Shown here: piece by piece, positions 55,724-63,936 of the stretch
How the letters are laid out: each line of letters starts with the position of its first letter
How positions within the stretch are numbered: position 1 is the first letter of the stretch
From: Bacteroidia bacterium
GTDB lineage: Bacteria > Bacteroidota > Bacteroidia > Cytophagales > Cyclobacteriaceae
NCBI GenBank assembly: GCA_030432655.1
Contig: JAUILA010000004.1
Location: 1-64,000, forward strand
Length of the DNA: 64,000 bases
Direction: 5' to 3'
Position numbers and translations under genes: made by a program
The notes under the pieces: generated by a model
What the model was told of the DNA's origin: nothing
Database searches by the model: none
What the model saw: only the letters and a program-made list of their open reading frames with translations

Positions 55724-55852
55724 GTTTAAGAATACGGAAAAATGTTCATTAAGTTCAAAATACTTACCTCTGTTTTTGATTGAGAGGATTGGACTTAAAA
55801 TGAGCTGATACATTTACTACCTTCAAAGAACAACAATTAATCTCGGATTATT

Positions 55853-57634
55853 ATGCGATTGAAGGGACTAATTTTAACAGTTTCAATTCTTTTTATAAGC
55901 TCTGTTTTGGCTGTTTCCCAGCCATTTAATGAACGTATGGAGCTTGTCAACCTCGGAAGGGATGTAAACACCGGATACCATGAGGCCGGTCCTGTTATCT
56001 CGCCTGATGGCAATACACTCTACTTTTTTGTGCACAACCATCCGGACAACACCTACGGAAAGGAGGGAAGCCAGGATGTATGGTTTGTCACAAAAAATGC
56101 AGACGGCAGCTGGAGTAAGGCCATGCACATGGATAAGCCTATCAATGTACACCGGTCTAACCAGGTTTTCGCGGTCCTTAACCATGGGAATACTCTTTTT
56201 GTCAGAGGTGGCAGGTCCCGTAATTCGAAAGGCTTCAGCTTTTACCATAAGCAAGGGGCTTCCTGGGGCAATGAACAGGAAGTGGATGTGGAGAATTTTA
56301 AAAAGATGAATAACGGGAAGTATTATGGTGCCACGATGACAGCAGATGCCGGTGCGATGGTTCTCTATTTCAGTGAACGTGATAAGGCGACTTTCAGTGA
56401 TCTTTACATCAGTAAACGCCAGGAGGATGGCAGCTATTCGCGTCCGGTAAAGATTGAATCACTGAATACGGGACGGGACGAATTTGCTCCTTACCTGGCA
56501 CCGGACGGGAAGACCTTATACTTTTCTAGCAGCCGAAAAGACATGGGAGAAGGTAGTGCGGATATTTATGTTTCAAGAAGACTTGATGAAACGTGGCTTA
56601 AATGGTCGGAACCGGTTAACCTGGGTCGCCCGGTAAATACGCGTGCATTTGATGCGTATCTGTGCGTTGATAACGACGATAATATCTATGTTACCCAGTC
56701 AGGCCGGACAATCGACGGTGGAAATCTTGATATTTTCACTCTCGAACCAAGAGCGATAAATATCACCCTTAAAGGAATGGTGATGGATGCAAAGACGAAA
56801 GACGCTGTGCATGGAGAGATCAGGCTGAAAAATGCCGGCAATGAAATTGATACCCTGCAGACCGATTTAACAAGCGGAACATACGCTACTTCAGTTTCTC
56901 CCAAACAGGAATTTATGGCTGAGGTGGTGGCTGACGGGTACCAGCCGCTGACTACGACGGTGACAATAGGCGATATTCAGCGTGATTCAGTTATTTTCCG
57001 TGATTTTTCCCTTGTACCTAATGAAAAAGCAGTTATGTTGACCGGCATTATTTACAATTCGGAAACACTTGATCCACTTAGTGGCTCTGTCTGGATTACC
57101 GATCAGGGAAAGGAAATTCAGATCCGGACCAACAACAAAGGATATTATGAAAAGGAAGTGAAAAGCGAGGGATGGCTGAATGTTACCGGCTCCGCGGAGG
57201 GTTTCATCAATGCTGCCGACAGTATCATGAATGACCGTAATGAGACATTACTGGTCGTTGACCTCTATCTGGAACCCATCGCGATCGGAACAACTGTACG
57301 CCTGGATAATATCTTCTTTGATTTTGACAAGACTTCACTCAAACCGGAATCTTACAAGGAGTTAAACAAGGTGGTTGATTTTCTGGAAAGTAATGCGTCG
57401 GTGAGTATTGAAATTGCCGGACATACCGACAGCAAGGGGTCGGATGAATACAACAATAATCTGTCACAGGGAAGAGCGCAGGCCGTTGTGGATTACCTGT
57501 ACAGTCAGGGAATTGATGACAACCGTATCCAGGCACATGGATATGGCGAATCAGTTCCTGTGGCAACAAATAATACGGATGACGGACGTGCTATGAACCG
57601 CCGGGTAGAGTTCACGATATTGTCGATTAATTAA
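55853..57634 (+). CDS. PD40-CarboxypepD_reg-OmpA family protein (PorE-like)
   Basis: A 593-aa protein with signal peptide (LTVSILFISSVLAVSQ). Residues about 30-300 are WD40-like PD40 repeats (AGPVISPDGNTLYFFVHN, EFAPYLAPDGKTLYFSSSRK), then two CarboxypepD_reg modules (ITLKGMVMDAKTKDAVHG, VMLTGIIYNSETLDPLSG) and an OmpA domain (FFDFDKTSLKPESYKELNK, IAGHTDSKGSDEYNNNLSQ). The order matches P. gingivalis PorE, a T9SS component binding peptidoglycan, except that no TPR N-terminus is seen. A wall-tethering role is inferred. It is convergent with the M1 gene with a 4-bp overlap. Confidence 0.9.
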   Translation: MRLKGLILTVSILFISSVLAVSQPFNERMELVNLGRDVNTGYHEAGPVISPDGNTLYFFVHNHPDNTYGKEGSQDVWFVTKNADGSWSKAMHMDKPINVHRSNQVFAVLNHGNTLFVRGGRSRNSKGFSFYHKQGASWGNEQEVDVENFKKMNNGKYYGATMTADAGAMVLYFSERDKATFSDLYISKRQEDGSYSRPVKIESLNTGRDEFAPYLAPDGKTLYFSSSRKDMGEGSADIYVSRRLDETWLKWSEPVNLGRPVNTRAFDAYLCVDNDDNIYVTQSGRTIDGGNLDIFTLEPRAINITLKGMVMDAKTKDAVHGEIRLKNAGNEIDTLQTDLTSGTYATSVSPKQEFMAEVVADGYQPLTTTVTIGDIQRDSVIFRDFSLVPNEKAVMLTGIIYNSETLDPLSGSVWITDQGKEIQIRTNNKGYYEKEVKSEGWLNVTGSAEGFINAADSIMNDRNETLLVVDLYLEPIAIGTTVRLDNIFFDFDKTSLKPESYKELNKVVDFLESNASVSIEIAGHTDSKGSDEYNNNLSQGRAQAVVDYLYSQGIDDNRIQAHGYGESVPVATNNTDDGRAMNRRVEFTILSIN

Positions 57635-59574
57635 TGAGTTATCTGGATTTTTCTGACCCATTTGCCCTGAGAGTTCTGAAGACGCAGCAGGTACATTCCG
57701 GCCGGAACGTCTGAGGTACTTATTTGAGATGAACTGCCGGGTCCCATTTCACGGACTATTAAAACCCTGCCCTGTATATCGGTAAGCGATACCTGGTAGG
57801 TGAGTCCGGAGGTAATTTTGATGTGAAGTGATTGCGATGCCGGATTAGGATAACATACAAATCCGTAATTATTCTCCGGTTCAACTGACGTAACCGTCCC
57901 GGTTTTTTTCAGGATAATGTTCCTTGGATCAAGTTTTACGTTCAGTACATCCTCGGCAATGGAAAAAGTGAACTGATCCTGAGGAATATCAGGCTTTATT
58001 CTGTATTCGACCTTTCCTGATGCGGTTTCTATCTCTACAGGCAGCACGGTGGAAAAGAAAGGGGTAATATCCGGAGCTGATGTTGTCTGATCAAGAAATA
58101 CAGTCAGGGTCCCGTCATTGTAATCCCATGTCATATCATAAATCGGATAACCCTCACCATAGTACCACTGCTCGAAAAAGTCGGTCATTGGTATTTGCGT
58201 GTAGGACTGCATGAAATTGGCAAAATCTTCTCCTGAGGCGTTTTCTTCAGCGAAGTTTGTATGAAATACGCGTAAGGCATCGAAAAACAATTCATCATTT
58301 CCAGTCTCAAGGCGCAACATGTGAAGAAGAGCCCCGCCTTTGTTGTAAGTCAGTCTGAAATCAAAAATTCGTCCGACATCCTCGGCTGACTCTTCCGGGA
58401 CGAAGACACTGCCGTCAGGAACACTCAGAATCTGATCATAATTATTGTTCATCCAGGCGTCCGCTTCTTCCTGTGATAGTAAATTTTCCAGCGCGATGTA
58501 TTCACCATATCGGGCAAAACCTTCGTTTATCCAGATATCCTGCCACGTCTTACAGGTGACATTGTCTCCAAACCACTGGTGCAATAATTCGTGGGCGATC
58601 AGATTCAGATTAAAGCCCTGCATTGTTGATACCGTTTGGTGTTCCATACCACCTCCCATAGGGGCCATTGCATGACCATATTTTTCATCCGAAAAAGGAT
58701 AGGCGCCAAATAACTGGGAAAACAGAACCAATAATTCAGGGGTATAATCCAGTGTCGGGGTAACCTGATCAATGACACGGCTGTCTGCATAAATAAAATT
58801 ACTGATGGGCATTGGCCTTGGTATTCCGGGCAAATAAACCTGCTGTTCGATCACCTCATACGGGGCAATGGTCATGGAGAGCAGGTAATAAGCAATCGGA
58901 TACCGAGTCTCCCATTCAAATCTCAGGTGTGTATCATCAACCTCTGAAATATTGGTAAGAATACCGGAAGCAGCAGCCTTCAGGTCAGAGGGAACTGTAA
59001 TATAAATATTGGCTGAATCCGCTTTATCCGTCAATACCTGTTTTACAGGAAACCAGTCGCTGGCATTAAATGGTTCTGATAATGTCCAGGTGACAGGAAT
59101 GTCAAACGAGGCGGTGCCCTGACTGATTCCCGAGAAGAACCCACCGTCATCGGGCGGGGTTCCACCATACGAAACCGCGACCTCAAGAATTTCGCCGGTT
59201 GTTGCGGCAGAGGGAAGGTCGATTATAATCAGGTTGCCGGAATGTGAAAAAGTAGTGCTGCTTTCATTTATAGTAATCTCCGAAATGGTTAATTCATCGG
59301 CGAGTTCAAGCACAAATTCATTGATGTTATCGGCCGCGATCGTTGCGGTAATCTTCACGGTTCCTTCCACATAGGTGCTTTGATTATCTGCTGCTATGTC
59401 CAGGAAATAAAACCCAACATCATAATCATTCAGACGAGGATCAGCCAGTCTTGCTGTTTCCATATGCTTACCGACTGAATGATTGTGCAAACCTGCCTTA
59501 TAGCAGGTAAGATCATCCTGGGAGAATGCGAGGAACGGCGACATCAGAACAGATAACAGCATCAACTTTTTCAT
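57631..59574 (-). CDS. T9SS-secreted M1 family aminopeptidase
   Basis: A 647-aa protein: signal peptide (LLSVLMSPFLAFSQ), M1 N-terminal beta domain, and catalytic domain with GGGMEHQT (where classic M1 enzymes have GAMEN), zinc motif HELLH (residues 328-332, in LIAHELLHQWFGDNV) and the downstream Glu in WINEGFARYGEY. The last 80 residues are a type A T9SS sorting domain (CYPNPASQSLHIKI, LTDIQGRVLIVREM, PAGMYLLRLQN). The enzyme should be exported and either secreted or anchored at the surface to release N-terminal amino acids from peptides. Its 3' end overlaps the OmpA gene tail to tail. Confidence 0.94.
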   Translation of the reverse strand: MKKLMLLSVLMSPFLAFSQDDLTCYKAGLHNHSVGKHMETARLADPRLNDYDVGFYFLDIAADNQSTYVEGTVKITATIAADNINEFVLELADELTISEITINESSTTFSHSGNLIIIDLPSAATTGEILEVAVSYGGTPPDDGGFFSGISQGTASFDIPVTWTLSEPFNASDWFPVKQVLTDKADSANIYITVPSDLKAAASGILTNISEVDDTHLRFEWETRYPIAYYLLSMTIAPYEVIEQQVYLPGIPRPMPISNFIYADSRVIDQVTPTLDYTPELLVLFSQLFGAYPFSDEKYGHAMAPMGGGMEHQTVSTMQGFNLNLIAHELLHQWFGDNVTCKTWQDIWINEGFARYGEYIALENLLSQEEADAWMNNNYDQILSVPDGSVFVPEESAEDVGRIFDFRLTYNKGGALLHMLRLETGNDELFFDALRVFHTNFAEENASGEDFANFMQSYTQIPMTDFFEQWYYGEGYPIYDMTWDYNDGTLTVFLDQTTSAPDITPFFSTVLPVEIETASGKVEYRIKPDIPQDQFTFSIAEDVLNVKLDPRNIILKKTGTVTSVEPENNYGFVCYPNPASQSLHIKITSGLTYQVSLTDIQGRVLIVREMGPGSSSQISTSDVPAGMYLLRLQNSQGKWVRKIQITH

Positions 59575-59724
59575 ATCCGGAAGATAAGGAATTCAGCCGA
59601 AAAATATACATCAGATCACTATCCTGTAATGTTCTGCATATTTGAAAATGACCGTGACAGATAAGAAATTGAATATTGGCCCATGAAAAATATCCGGGCA
59701 TAAGTATCACTTAAATTGTATGAA

Positions 59725-60066
59725 ATGAAAAGTTTACGAAACAGCGTTCAGCTTATCGGACGTCTCGGGCAGGATCCCGAAGTAAAAACCACCACCACCG
59801 GCAAGAAACTGGCTACCTTCAGCCTGGCTACTTCGGATAAGTTTAAGCGGTCTGACGGGGAGAAGGGAGAAGACACCCAATGGCATCAGATTGTCGTTTG
59901 GGGAAAACTGGTGTCGATTGTGGAAAGTTATCTAAAAAAGGGCCAGGAAGTGGCTCTGGAGGGAAAACTGGTTCACCGTTCCTACGAAATTGAAGGAGAA
60001 CGGCGATACATAACCGAAGTTAACGTCAACGAAATGCTGATGCTTGGAGGTAAAAAAGAAAGTTAA
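59725..60066 (+). CDS. Short single-stranded DNA-binding protein
   Basis: A 113-aa OB-fold protein: LRNSVQLIGRLGQDPEVKTT, KLATFSLATSDKFKR, DTQWHQIVVWGKLVSIVESYL and GKLVHRSYEIEGERRYITEV are SSB blocks in order. It stops at MLMLGGKKES directly after the OB fold and has no Gly/Pro-rich linker or acidic DDDIPF tail, so it cannot recruit partner proteins as canonical SSB does; it may be a secondary copy. The ATG at 59725 is preferred over a TTG nine bases upstream. It is divergent from the M1 gene by 150 bp. Confidence 0.92.
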   Translation: MKSLRNSVQLIGRLGQDPEVKTTTTGKKLATFSLATSDKFKRSDGEKGEDTQWHQIVVWGKLVSIVESYLKKGQEVALEGKLVHRSYEIEGERRYITEVNVNEMLMLGGKKES

Positions 60067-60072
60067 AAATGT

Positions 60073-60109
60073 AAAAAACGGGGGAATGCTATGTGCATCC
60101 TCCGTTTTT
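60073..60109 (+). terminator. Intrinsic terminator of ssb
   Basis: An A-rich arm 60073-60089 (A run, CGGGGGAATGC) pairs with 60095-60109 (GCATCCTCCG then five T), with one G-T pair, one bulged A and a 5-nt loop. It begins 6 bp after the ssb stop and ends 2 bp before the next promoter element. Confidence 0.85.
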
Positions 60110-60111
60110 AG

Positions 60112-60119
60112 TACTTTTG
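60112..60119 (+). promoter_or_regulatory. -7 element 6 nt before the BatA-domain gene
   Basis: TACTTTTG matches TAnnTTTG, and six bases (CTGCTG) separate it from the ATG at 60126. It supports that start, because a GTG in frame at 60093 lies inside the preceding terminator hairpin. Confidence 0.55.
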
Positions 60120-60125
60120 CTGCTG

Positions 60126-62129
60126 ATGAGTTTTTTAAATCCGCAGTATTTATACGGCCTGGTTGCCCTCGTGATTCCCGTATTAATTCATCTTTTTAAC
60201 CTGCGGAAAACAAAGAAGGTATATTTTTCCAATACCAGATTTCTGCGAATGGCCAAGGAGCGGAGTGCACGAAAGCGTAAGCTCAAGCATTACCTGATCC
60301 TTCTTTCCCGCTTGCTATTCATTACCTTTCTGGTACTTGCATTTGCTCAGCCATTTCTTCCGCCGGATGAAGCGGCATCTTCCGGGGATCCGGTAATTAT
60401 TTACCTGGATAATTCTTACAGCATGAGTAACGAGGTGGAGGAAGACCTTACCGCTCTTGAACAAGCGGTGGATTATATTACCAGTATGACCTCGCTGTTG
60501 CCGGAGGGAACTAAATTCAGGCTTGTAACCAATGATTTTCTTCCGGGATCGCCGACACTTGAAAGCGCCCGTGAAATTGAGGAACAATTAACCGAACTGG
60601 GTTTCAGCGGTAATACACGTTCCTATCAGGATGTATACAGGCGAATACATTCGTTTCAGGAGGAATACGGACCTGTCAATATTTTCTGGATCAGTGATTT
60701 TCAGTCGTCGACTGCAGATAGTGATGCATTACCAGAATTCCTTCCAGAGGAAAACGTTCAGCTTATACCTCTTCAGTTCAGTCAAATAGGTAATGTATTC
60801 GTTGACTCCCTTTATCTTGAGAATCCATTAATGATCGGAGACCAGCAGCTTAAACTATATGCAAGCCTCCGGAATATTGGACCAGAAGGGATTGATGACC
60901 TTATCATTAAAGTATACCTGGATGAGGTGCAATCAGCAACGGCGAGTGTCAATATTCCGCCTAATGGAAATGCTACGGTTGCATTCGATCTTGCATTCAC
61001 AACGGAAACAGAACGCATAGGACGGGTTTCGATCGAAGAATTTCCGGTGACCTTTGATAATGATTTCTATTTTACCATTAGCAAGCCTGAAAAAATAAAT
61101 ATCCTTGAAATTAAGGAGGGCCAGGAAGTAACACCCGTTGAAAGTGTATACGGTAATGAAGAGTTGTTCGAATTTAATTCATATTCGGCAGCCAACCTTG
61201 ATTACAATCTGCTTAATAACAGTTCACTCGTTACACTATCCGGAGTGCGGTCCATTGATGCCCCGCTCGCATCTGCCCTGAACAGGTATATGGAACGCGG
61301 GGGTCATGTATTGCTACTACCAGCACCGGATCCCGATATTCTTTCCTACCAGCAGTTGCTGGGAACACAGGACCTTGAGGTGATGGACTCCGCCAGTTCT
61401 CTGTCCCTTGAAATACCGGATTTTAACAATCCGTTTTATGCGAATATCTTCGAAGAGCGAAATACACGTATGGAAATGCCGCGGGCTGTCCCCGTGTTGC
61501 GCTGGCAAAACCAGGGGGTGCATCTTTTAAGTTTCAATGCCGGGTCAGGATTTCTTTCACAACGGGGAAATCAGCACAAGTTGTACATGATGTCATCGCC
61601 TCTGGTAACCACCTATAATGGATTTGTTCGTCATGCATTGTTCGTACCTGTGATGTACAAGATCGCTGCAGGCAGTATTGGTGAGGGAAGGCAACTCTAC
61701 CGCTATATGGATGAAACAACATTTTCCCTCCCGGCTTCCGGAGAGAATCCTGATGAATTGTACAAGCTTGTGCAGGAGGATTTTGAGATAATTCCGCAAC
61801 AGAGAAAAGCCGGAAACCGGGTTTTCTTTGATATTCCGCAGCAAACGCTATCCACCGGTTATTATACGCTTGTCCATGGCGAAGAACAAACCGGACAGCT
61901 GGCCTTCAACTTTGCACCTGAGGAATCCGATTTACGTCAGCTTACACGGGATGAACTGCAGCTTTATTTTCAGGGGCCTGAAGTGGCGTTGCTGGATATT
62001 GATGATACCGATACGTTCAGGACCACCCTGGAGGAAAGGTTTGTTGGCAGGAATTTATGGAAATTTATGGTTATAGCCGCATTGCTGGCATTGCTGGCTG
62101 AAGTAGCACTCATACAATTTATGTCTTAA
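60126..62129 (+). CDS. BatA-domain membrane protein
   Basis: A 667-aa protein. The start (MSFLNPQYLYGLVALVIPV) is the diagnostic BatA N-terminal module: two helices around HLFNLRKTKKVYFSNTRFLR (VLIHLFNLRKTKKVY and LLSRLLFITFLVLAFAQPFL). A von-Willebrand-like region follows (VIIYLDNSYSMSNEVEEDL), then a long beta-rich region and a C-terminal helix (MVIAALLALLAEVALIQF). Family members occur in Bacteroidota aerotolerance (bat) loci and near glycosylation genes; the function is unknown. It ends 10 bp before the dihydroorotase-like gene. Confidence 0.9.
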   Translation: MSFLNPQYLYGLVALVIPVLIHLFNLRKTKKVYFSNTRFLRMAKERSARKRKLKHYLILLSRLLFITFLVLAFAQPFLPPDEAASSGDPVIIYLDNSYSMSNEVEEDLTALEQAVDYITSMTSLLPEGTKFRLVTNDFLPGSPTLESAREIEEQLTELGFSGNTRSYQDVYRRIHSFQEEYGPVNIFWISDFQSSTADSDALPEFLPEENVQLIPLQFSQIGNVFVDSLYLENPLMIGDQQLKLYASLRNIGPEGIDDLIIKVYLDEVQSATASVNIPPNGNATVAFDLAFTTETERIGRVSIEEFPVTFDNDFYFTISKPEKINILEIKEGQEVTPVESVYGNEELFEFNSYSAANLDYNLLNNSSLVTLSGVRSIDAPLASALNRYMERGGHVLLLPAPDPDILSYQQLLGTQDLEVMDSASSLSLEIPDFNNPFYANIFEERNTRMEMPRAVPVLRWQNQGVHLLSFNAGSGFLSQRGNQHKLYMMSSPLVTTYNGFVRHALFVPVMYKIAAGSIGEGRQLYRYMDETTFSLPASGENPDELYKLVQEDFEIIPQQRKAGNRVFFDIPQQTLSTGYYTLVHGEEQTGQLAFNFAPEESDLRQLTRDELQLYFQGPEVALLDIDDTDTFRTTLEERFVGRNLWKFMVIAALLALLAEVALIQFMS

Positions 62130-62134
62130 TTTTG
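62127..62134 (+). promoter_or_regulatory. -7 element 5 nt before the dihydroorotase-like gene
   Basis: TAATTTTG overlaps the BatA-domain stop codon and ends five bases (TATCA) before the ATG at 62140, another likely leaderless start. Confidence 0.5.
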
Positions 62135-62139
62135 TATCA

Positions 62140-63399
62140 ATGAAATTACTTATCAAAGGAGCCCGCGTAATCGACAGGAACTCGGAATTTCATGGAAAGG
62201 TATGTGATGTTTTTGTTGAGCGAGGCAGAATCCAGGTCAACCCCGGCGGGAAAATTTCCGCAGACCGGGAAGTTGAGGCAAAGGGAATGTATCTGACTCC
62301 CGGATGGTTTGATATGAGATGCTGGCTGGCTGATCCGGGTTTTGAGCACAAGGAAGACCTTGAATCTGGCCTGACCGCGGCGATGTATGGTGGTTTTACC
62401 GGAGTGGCCGCCCTTCCCAACAATTCTCCCATAACCCAATCCAAGAATGATGTAAAGTACCTGGCAAATAATGGTCACCCGATTGTGACCATATATCCTT
62501 ATGGCGCGGTAACCCTGGGTTGCAAGGGGGAAGAGCTTACAGAAATGATTGATCTGCATACGGCAGGTGCGGTAGGGTTTACAGACGGACTTAGTCCTGT
62601 CTGGCATTCTGACATTCTCATGAAGGCCCTTCAGTACCTGCAAAAGTTTGACGGGCAGCTGGTAAATAAAGCGGAAGACCGGTATCTCACAAAATATGGT
62701 ACGATGCACGAAGGGAAACAGAGCACCATGCTCGGTATGAAAGGTATACCGGGGATCGCGGAGGAACTTATGATCATGCGGGACCTTGAGTTGTTGCGGT
62801 ATGCCGGGGGCAAGATTCATTTTGCCACTATAAGCAGCGCCAAGTCGGTGGCACTGATCAAGGCCGCCCGCAAGGAGGGGCTTTCCGTGACCTGTGATAT
62901 GGCATCTTACCAAACTGCCTTTCTCGATTCGGATCTGGTGAATTTTGATGCGAATTATAAGGTGCAGCCACCCTTCAGGGAAAAAAGTGACCGGTCGGCG
63001 CTTATCAGGGGACTGAAGGAAGATGTTGTAGATGTGCTGGTTTCCAATCACGTGCCTCAGGATATGGAAAACAAGAAACTTGAATTTGACCTGGCCGAAT
63101 TTGGAATTATTTCCTTTCAGACCGTGGCATCTGATATCGCCGCACTAAGTAATGAAGTTCCGGTGGAGAGTTTGCTGGATAAGATCAGTATCCGTCCGCG
63201 GGAAATCCTGGGATTGGAAATACCGGTTATTGCAGATGATGAGACGGCCGACCTGACCTTGTTTGACCCAAAATCCGAATGGATACTTGACCGGCAGACC
63301 AGTCATTCGAAATCACACAATTCGCCTTTCTGGGGAAAGAAACTGAAAGGTCGTGTTCAGCTTGTGGTCAAGGGAGCTAAAGTTCATATTACTCCATGA
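62140..63399 (+). CDS. Dihydroorotase-like pseudoenzyme
   Basis: A 419-aa member of the multifunctional-complex dihydroorotase branch (ADPGFEHKEDLESGLTAAMYGGFTGVAALPNNSP, read in parts, is a near-perfect family block). Yet every metal ligand is lost: DxHxH is DMRCW (58-62); the carboxylated-lysine-side HAED is NKAED with no His; the H-x-x-H block is IHFATIS with the second His gone; PHH is ASYQT; and TDHAPH is SNHVPQ (residues 302-307, Asp replaced by Asn303). The fold is kept and under no visible decay. By analogy with inactive PyrC' subunits it may scaffold ATCase (pyrB at 46769). A genuine pyrC should exist elsewhere. Confidence 0.9.
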   Translation: MKLLIKGARVIDRNSEFHGKVCDVFVERGRIQVNPGGKISADREVEAKGMYLTPGWFDMRCWLADPGFEHKEDLESGLTAAMYGGFTGVAALPNNSPITQSKNDVKYLANNGHPIVTIYPYGAVTLGCKGEELTEMIDLHTAGAVGFTDGLSPVWHSDILMKALQYLQKFDGQLVNKAEDRYLTKYGTMHEGKQSTMLGMKGIPGIAEELMIMRDLELLRYAGGKIHFATISSAKSVALIKAARKEGLSVTCDMASYQTAFLDSDLVNFDANYKVQPPFREKSDRSALIRGLKEDVVDVLVSNHVPQDMENKKLEFDLAEFGIISFQTVASDIAALSNEVPVESLLDKISIRPREILGLEIPVIADDETADLTLFDPKSEWILDRQTSHSKSHNSPFWGKKLKGRVQLVVKGAKVHITP

Positions 63400-63926
63400 A
63401 GATGAACGGAAAGAAAGTTCCTGTATTGGTAAAAGTCCCGGTAAAGTATGGCCTGTTTGGCGGAGTACTGGCGGCTATTCTGCTCGCTACGCTCTTTTAT
63501 ATCGGACGTTATCCTTTTGTTCCGGTTGAAAGGACGATCTTATTCGCTATTTTTATTTTTTTCTCACTGAAAGAACTTAGAGATTATAATTACGGGGGCA
63601 GTCTGTATTTCTGGCAGGGACTCATCGGCGGGGTCATATGTTATATGACCATGGCAATTACAGCGGGATTTCTGCTGTGGGTGTGGGGACAATTCAGTGA
63701 TTCCTATCTCACACATTATGTATCGGCCATGACTGAACAGATGACCGCGGGGCGTGAAGAGCTTGAAAAACAGGTGGGAAAGGAGGCGGTTGAACTACAA
63801 CTTGAAAAACTGCCATCCACCACGATCTTTGACCTCGCATTCGATTACGTCTTGAAAAGTATGTTTATAGGAATATTTTTAACCATAATTATTTCAGTTA
63901 TCTTGAGACGTCAACCAAAAACTTAA
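63396..63926 (+). CDS. DUF4199 membrane protein
   Basis: A 176-aa protein with four predicted helices (YGLFGGVLAAILLATLFYIG, ILFAIFIFFSLKELRDY, GLIGGVICYMTMAITAGFLL, MFIGIFLTIIISVIL) and the loop LKELRDYNYGGSLYFWQGL, the DUF4199 hallmark pattern in which a gly-rich helix pairs follow F-x-x-G-x. Function unknown; the family is Bacteroidota-specific and often beside glycosyltransferases. It overlaps the preceding gene by 4 bp. Confidence 0.85.
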   Translation: MKMNGKKVPVLVKVPVKYGLFGGVLAAILLATLFYIGRYPFVPVERTILFAIFIFFSLKELRDYNYGGSLYFWQGLIGGVICYMTMAITAGFLLWVWGQFSDSYLTHYVSAMTEQMTAGREELEKQVGKEAVELQLEKLPSTTIFDLAFDYVLKSMFIGIFLTIIISVILRRQPKT

Positions 63927-63936
63927 ACGTATAGTC

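Noticed and set aside
60093-60125. GTG start for the BatA-domain protein at 60093
   Set aside because: It falls in the right arm of the ssb terminator; the BatA module begins at MSFLNPQYLYG (60126).
62146-63051. 301-aa minus-strand frame inside the dihydroorotase-like gene
   Set aside because: It is the antisense shadow of a clearly recognisable protein.
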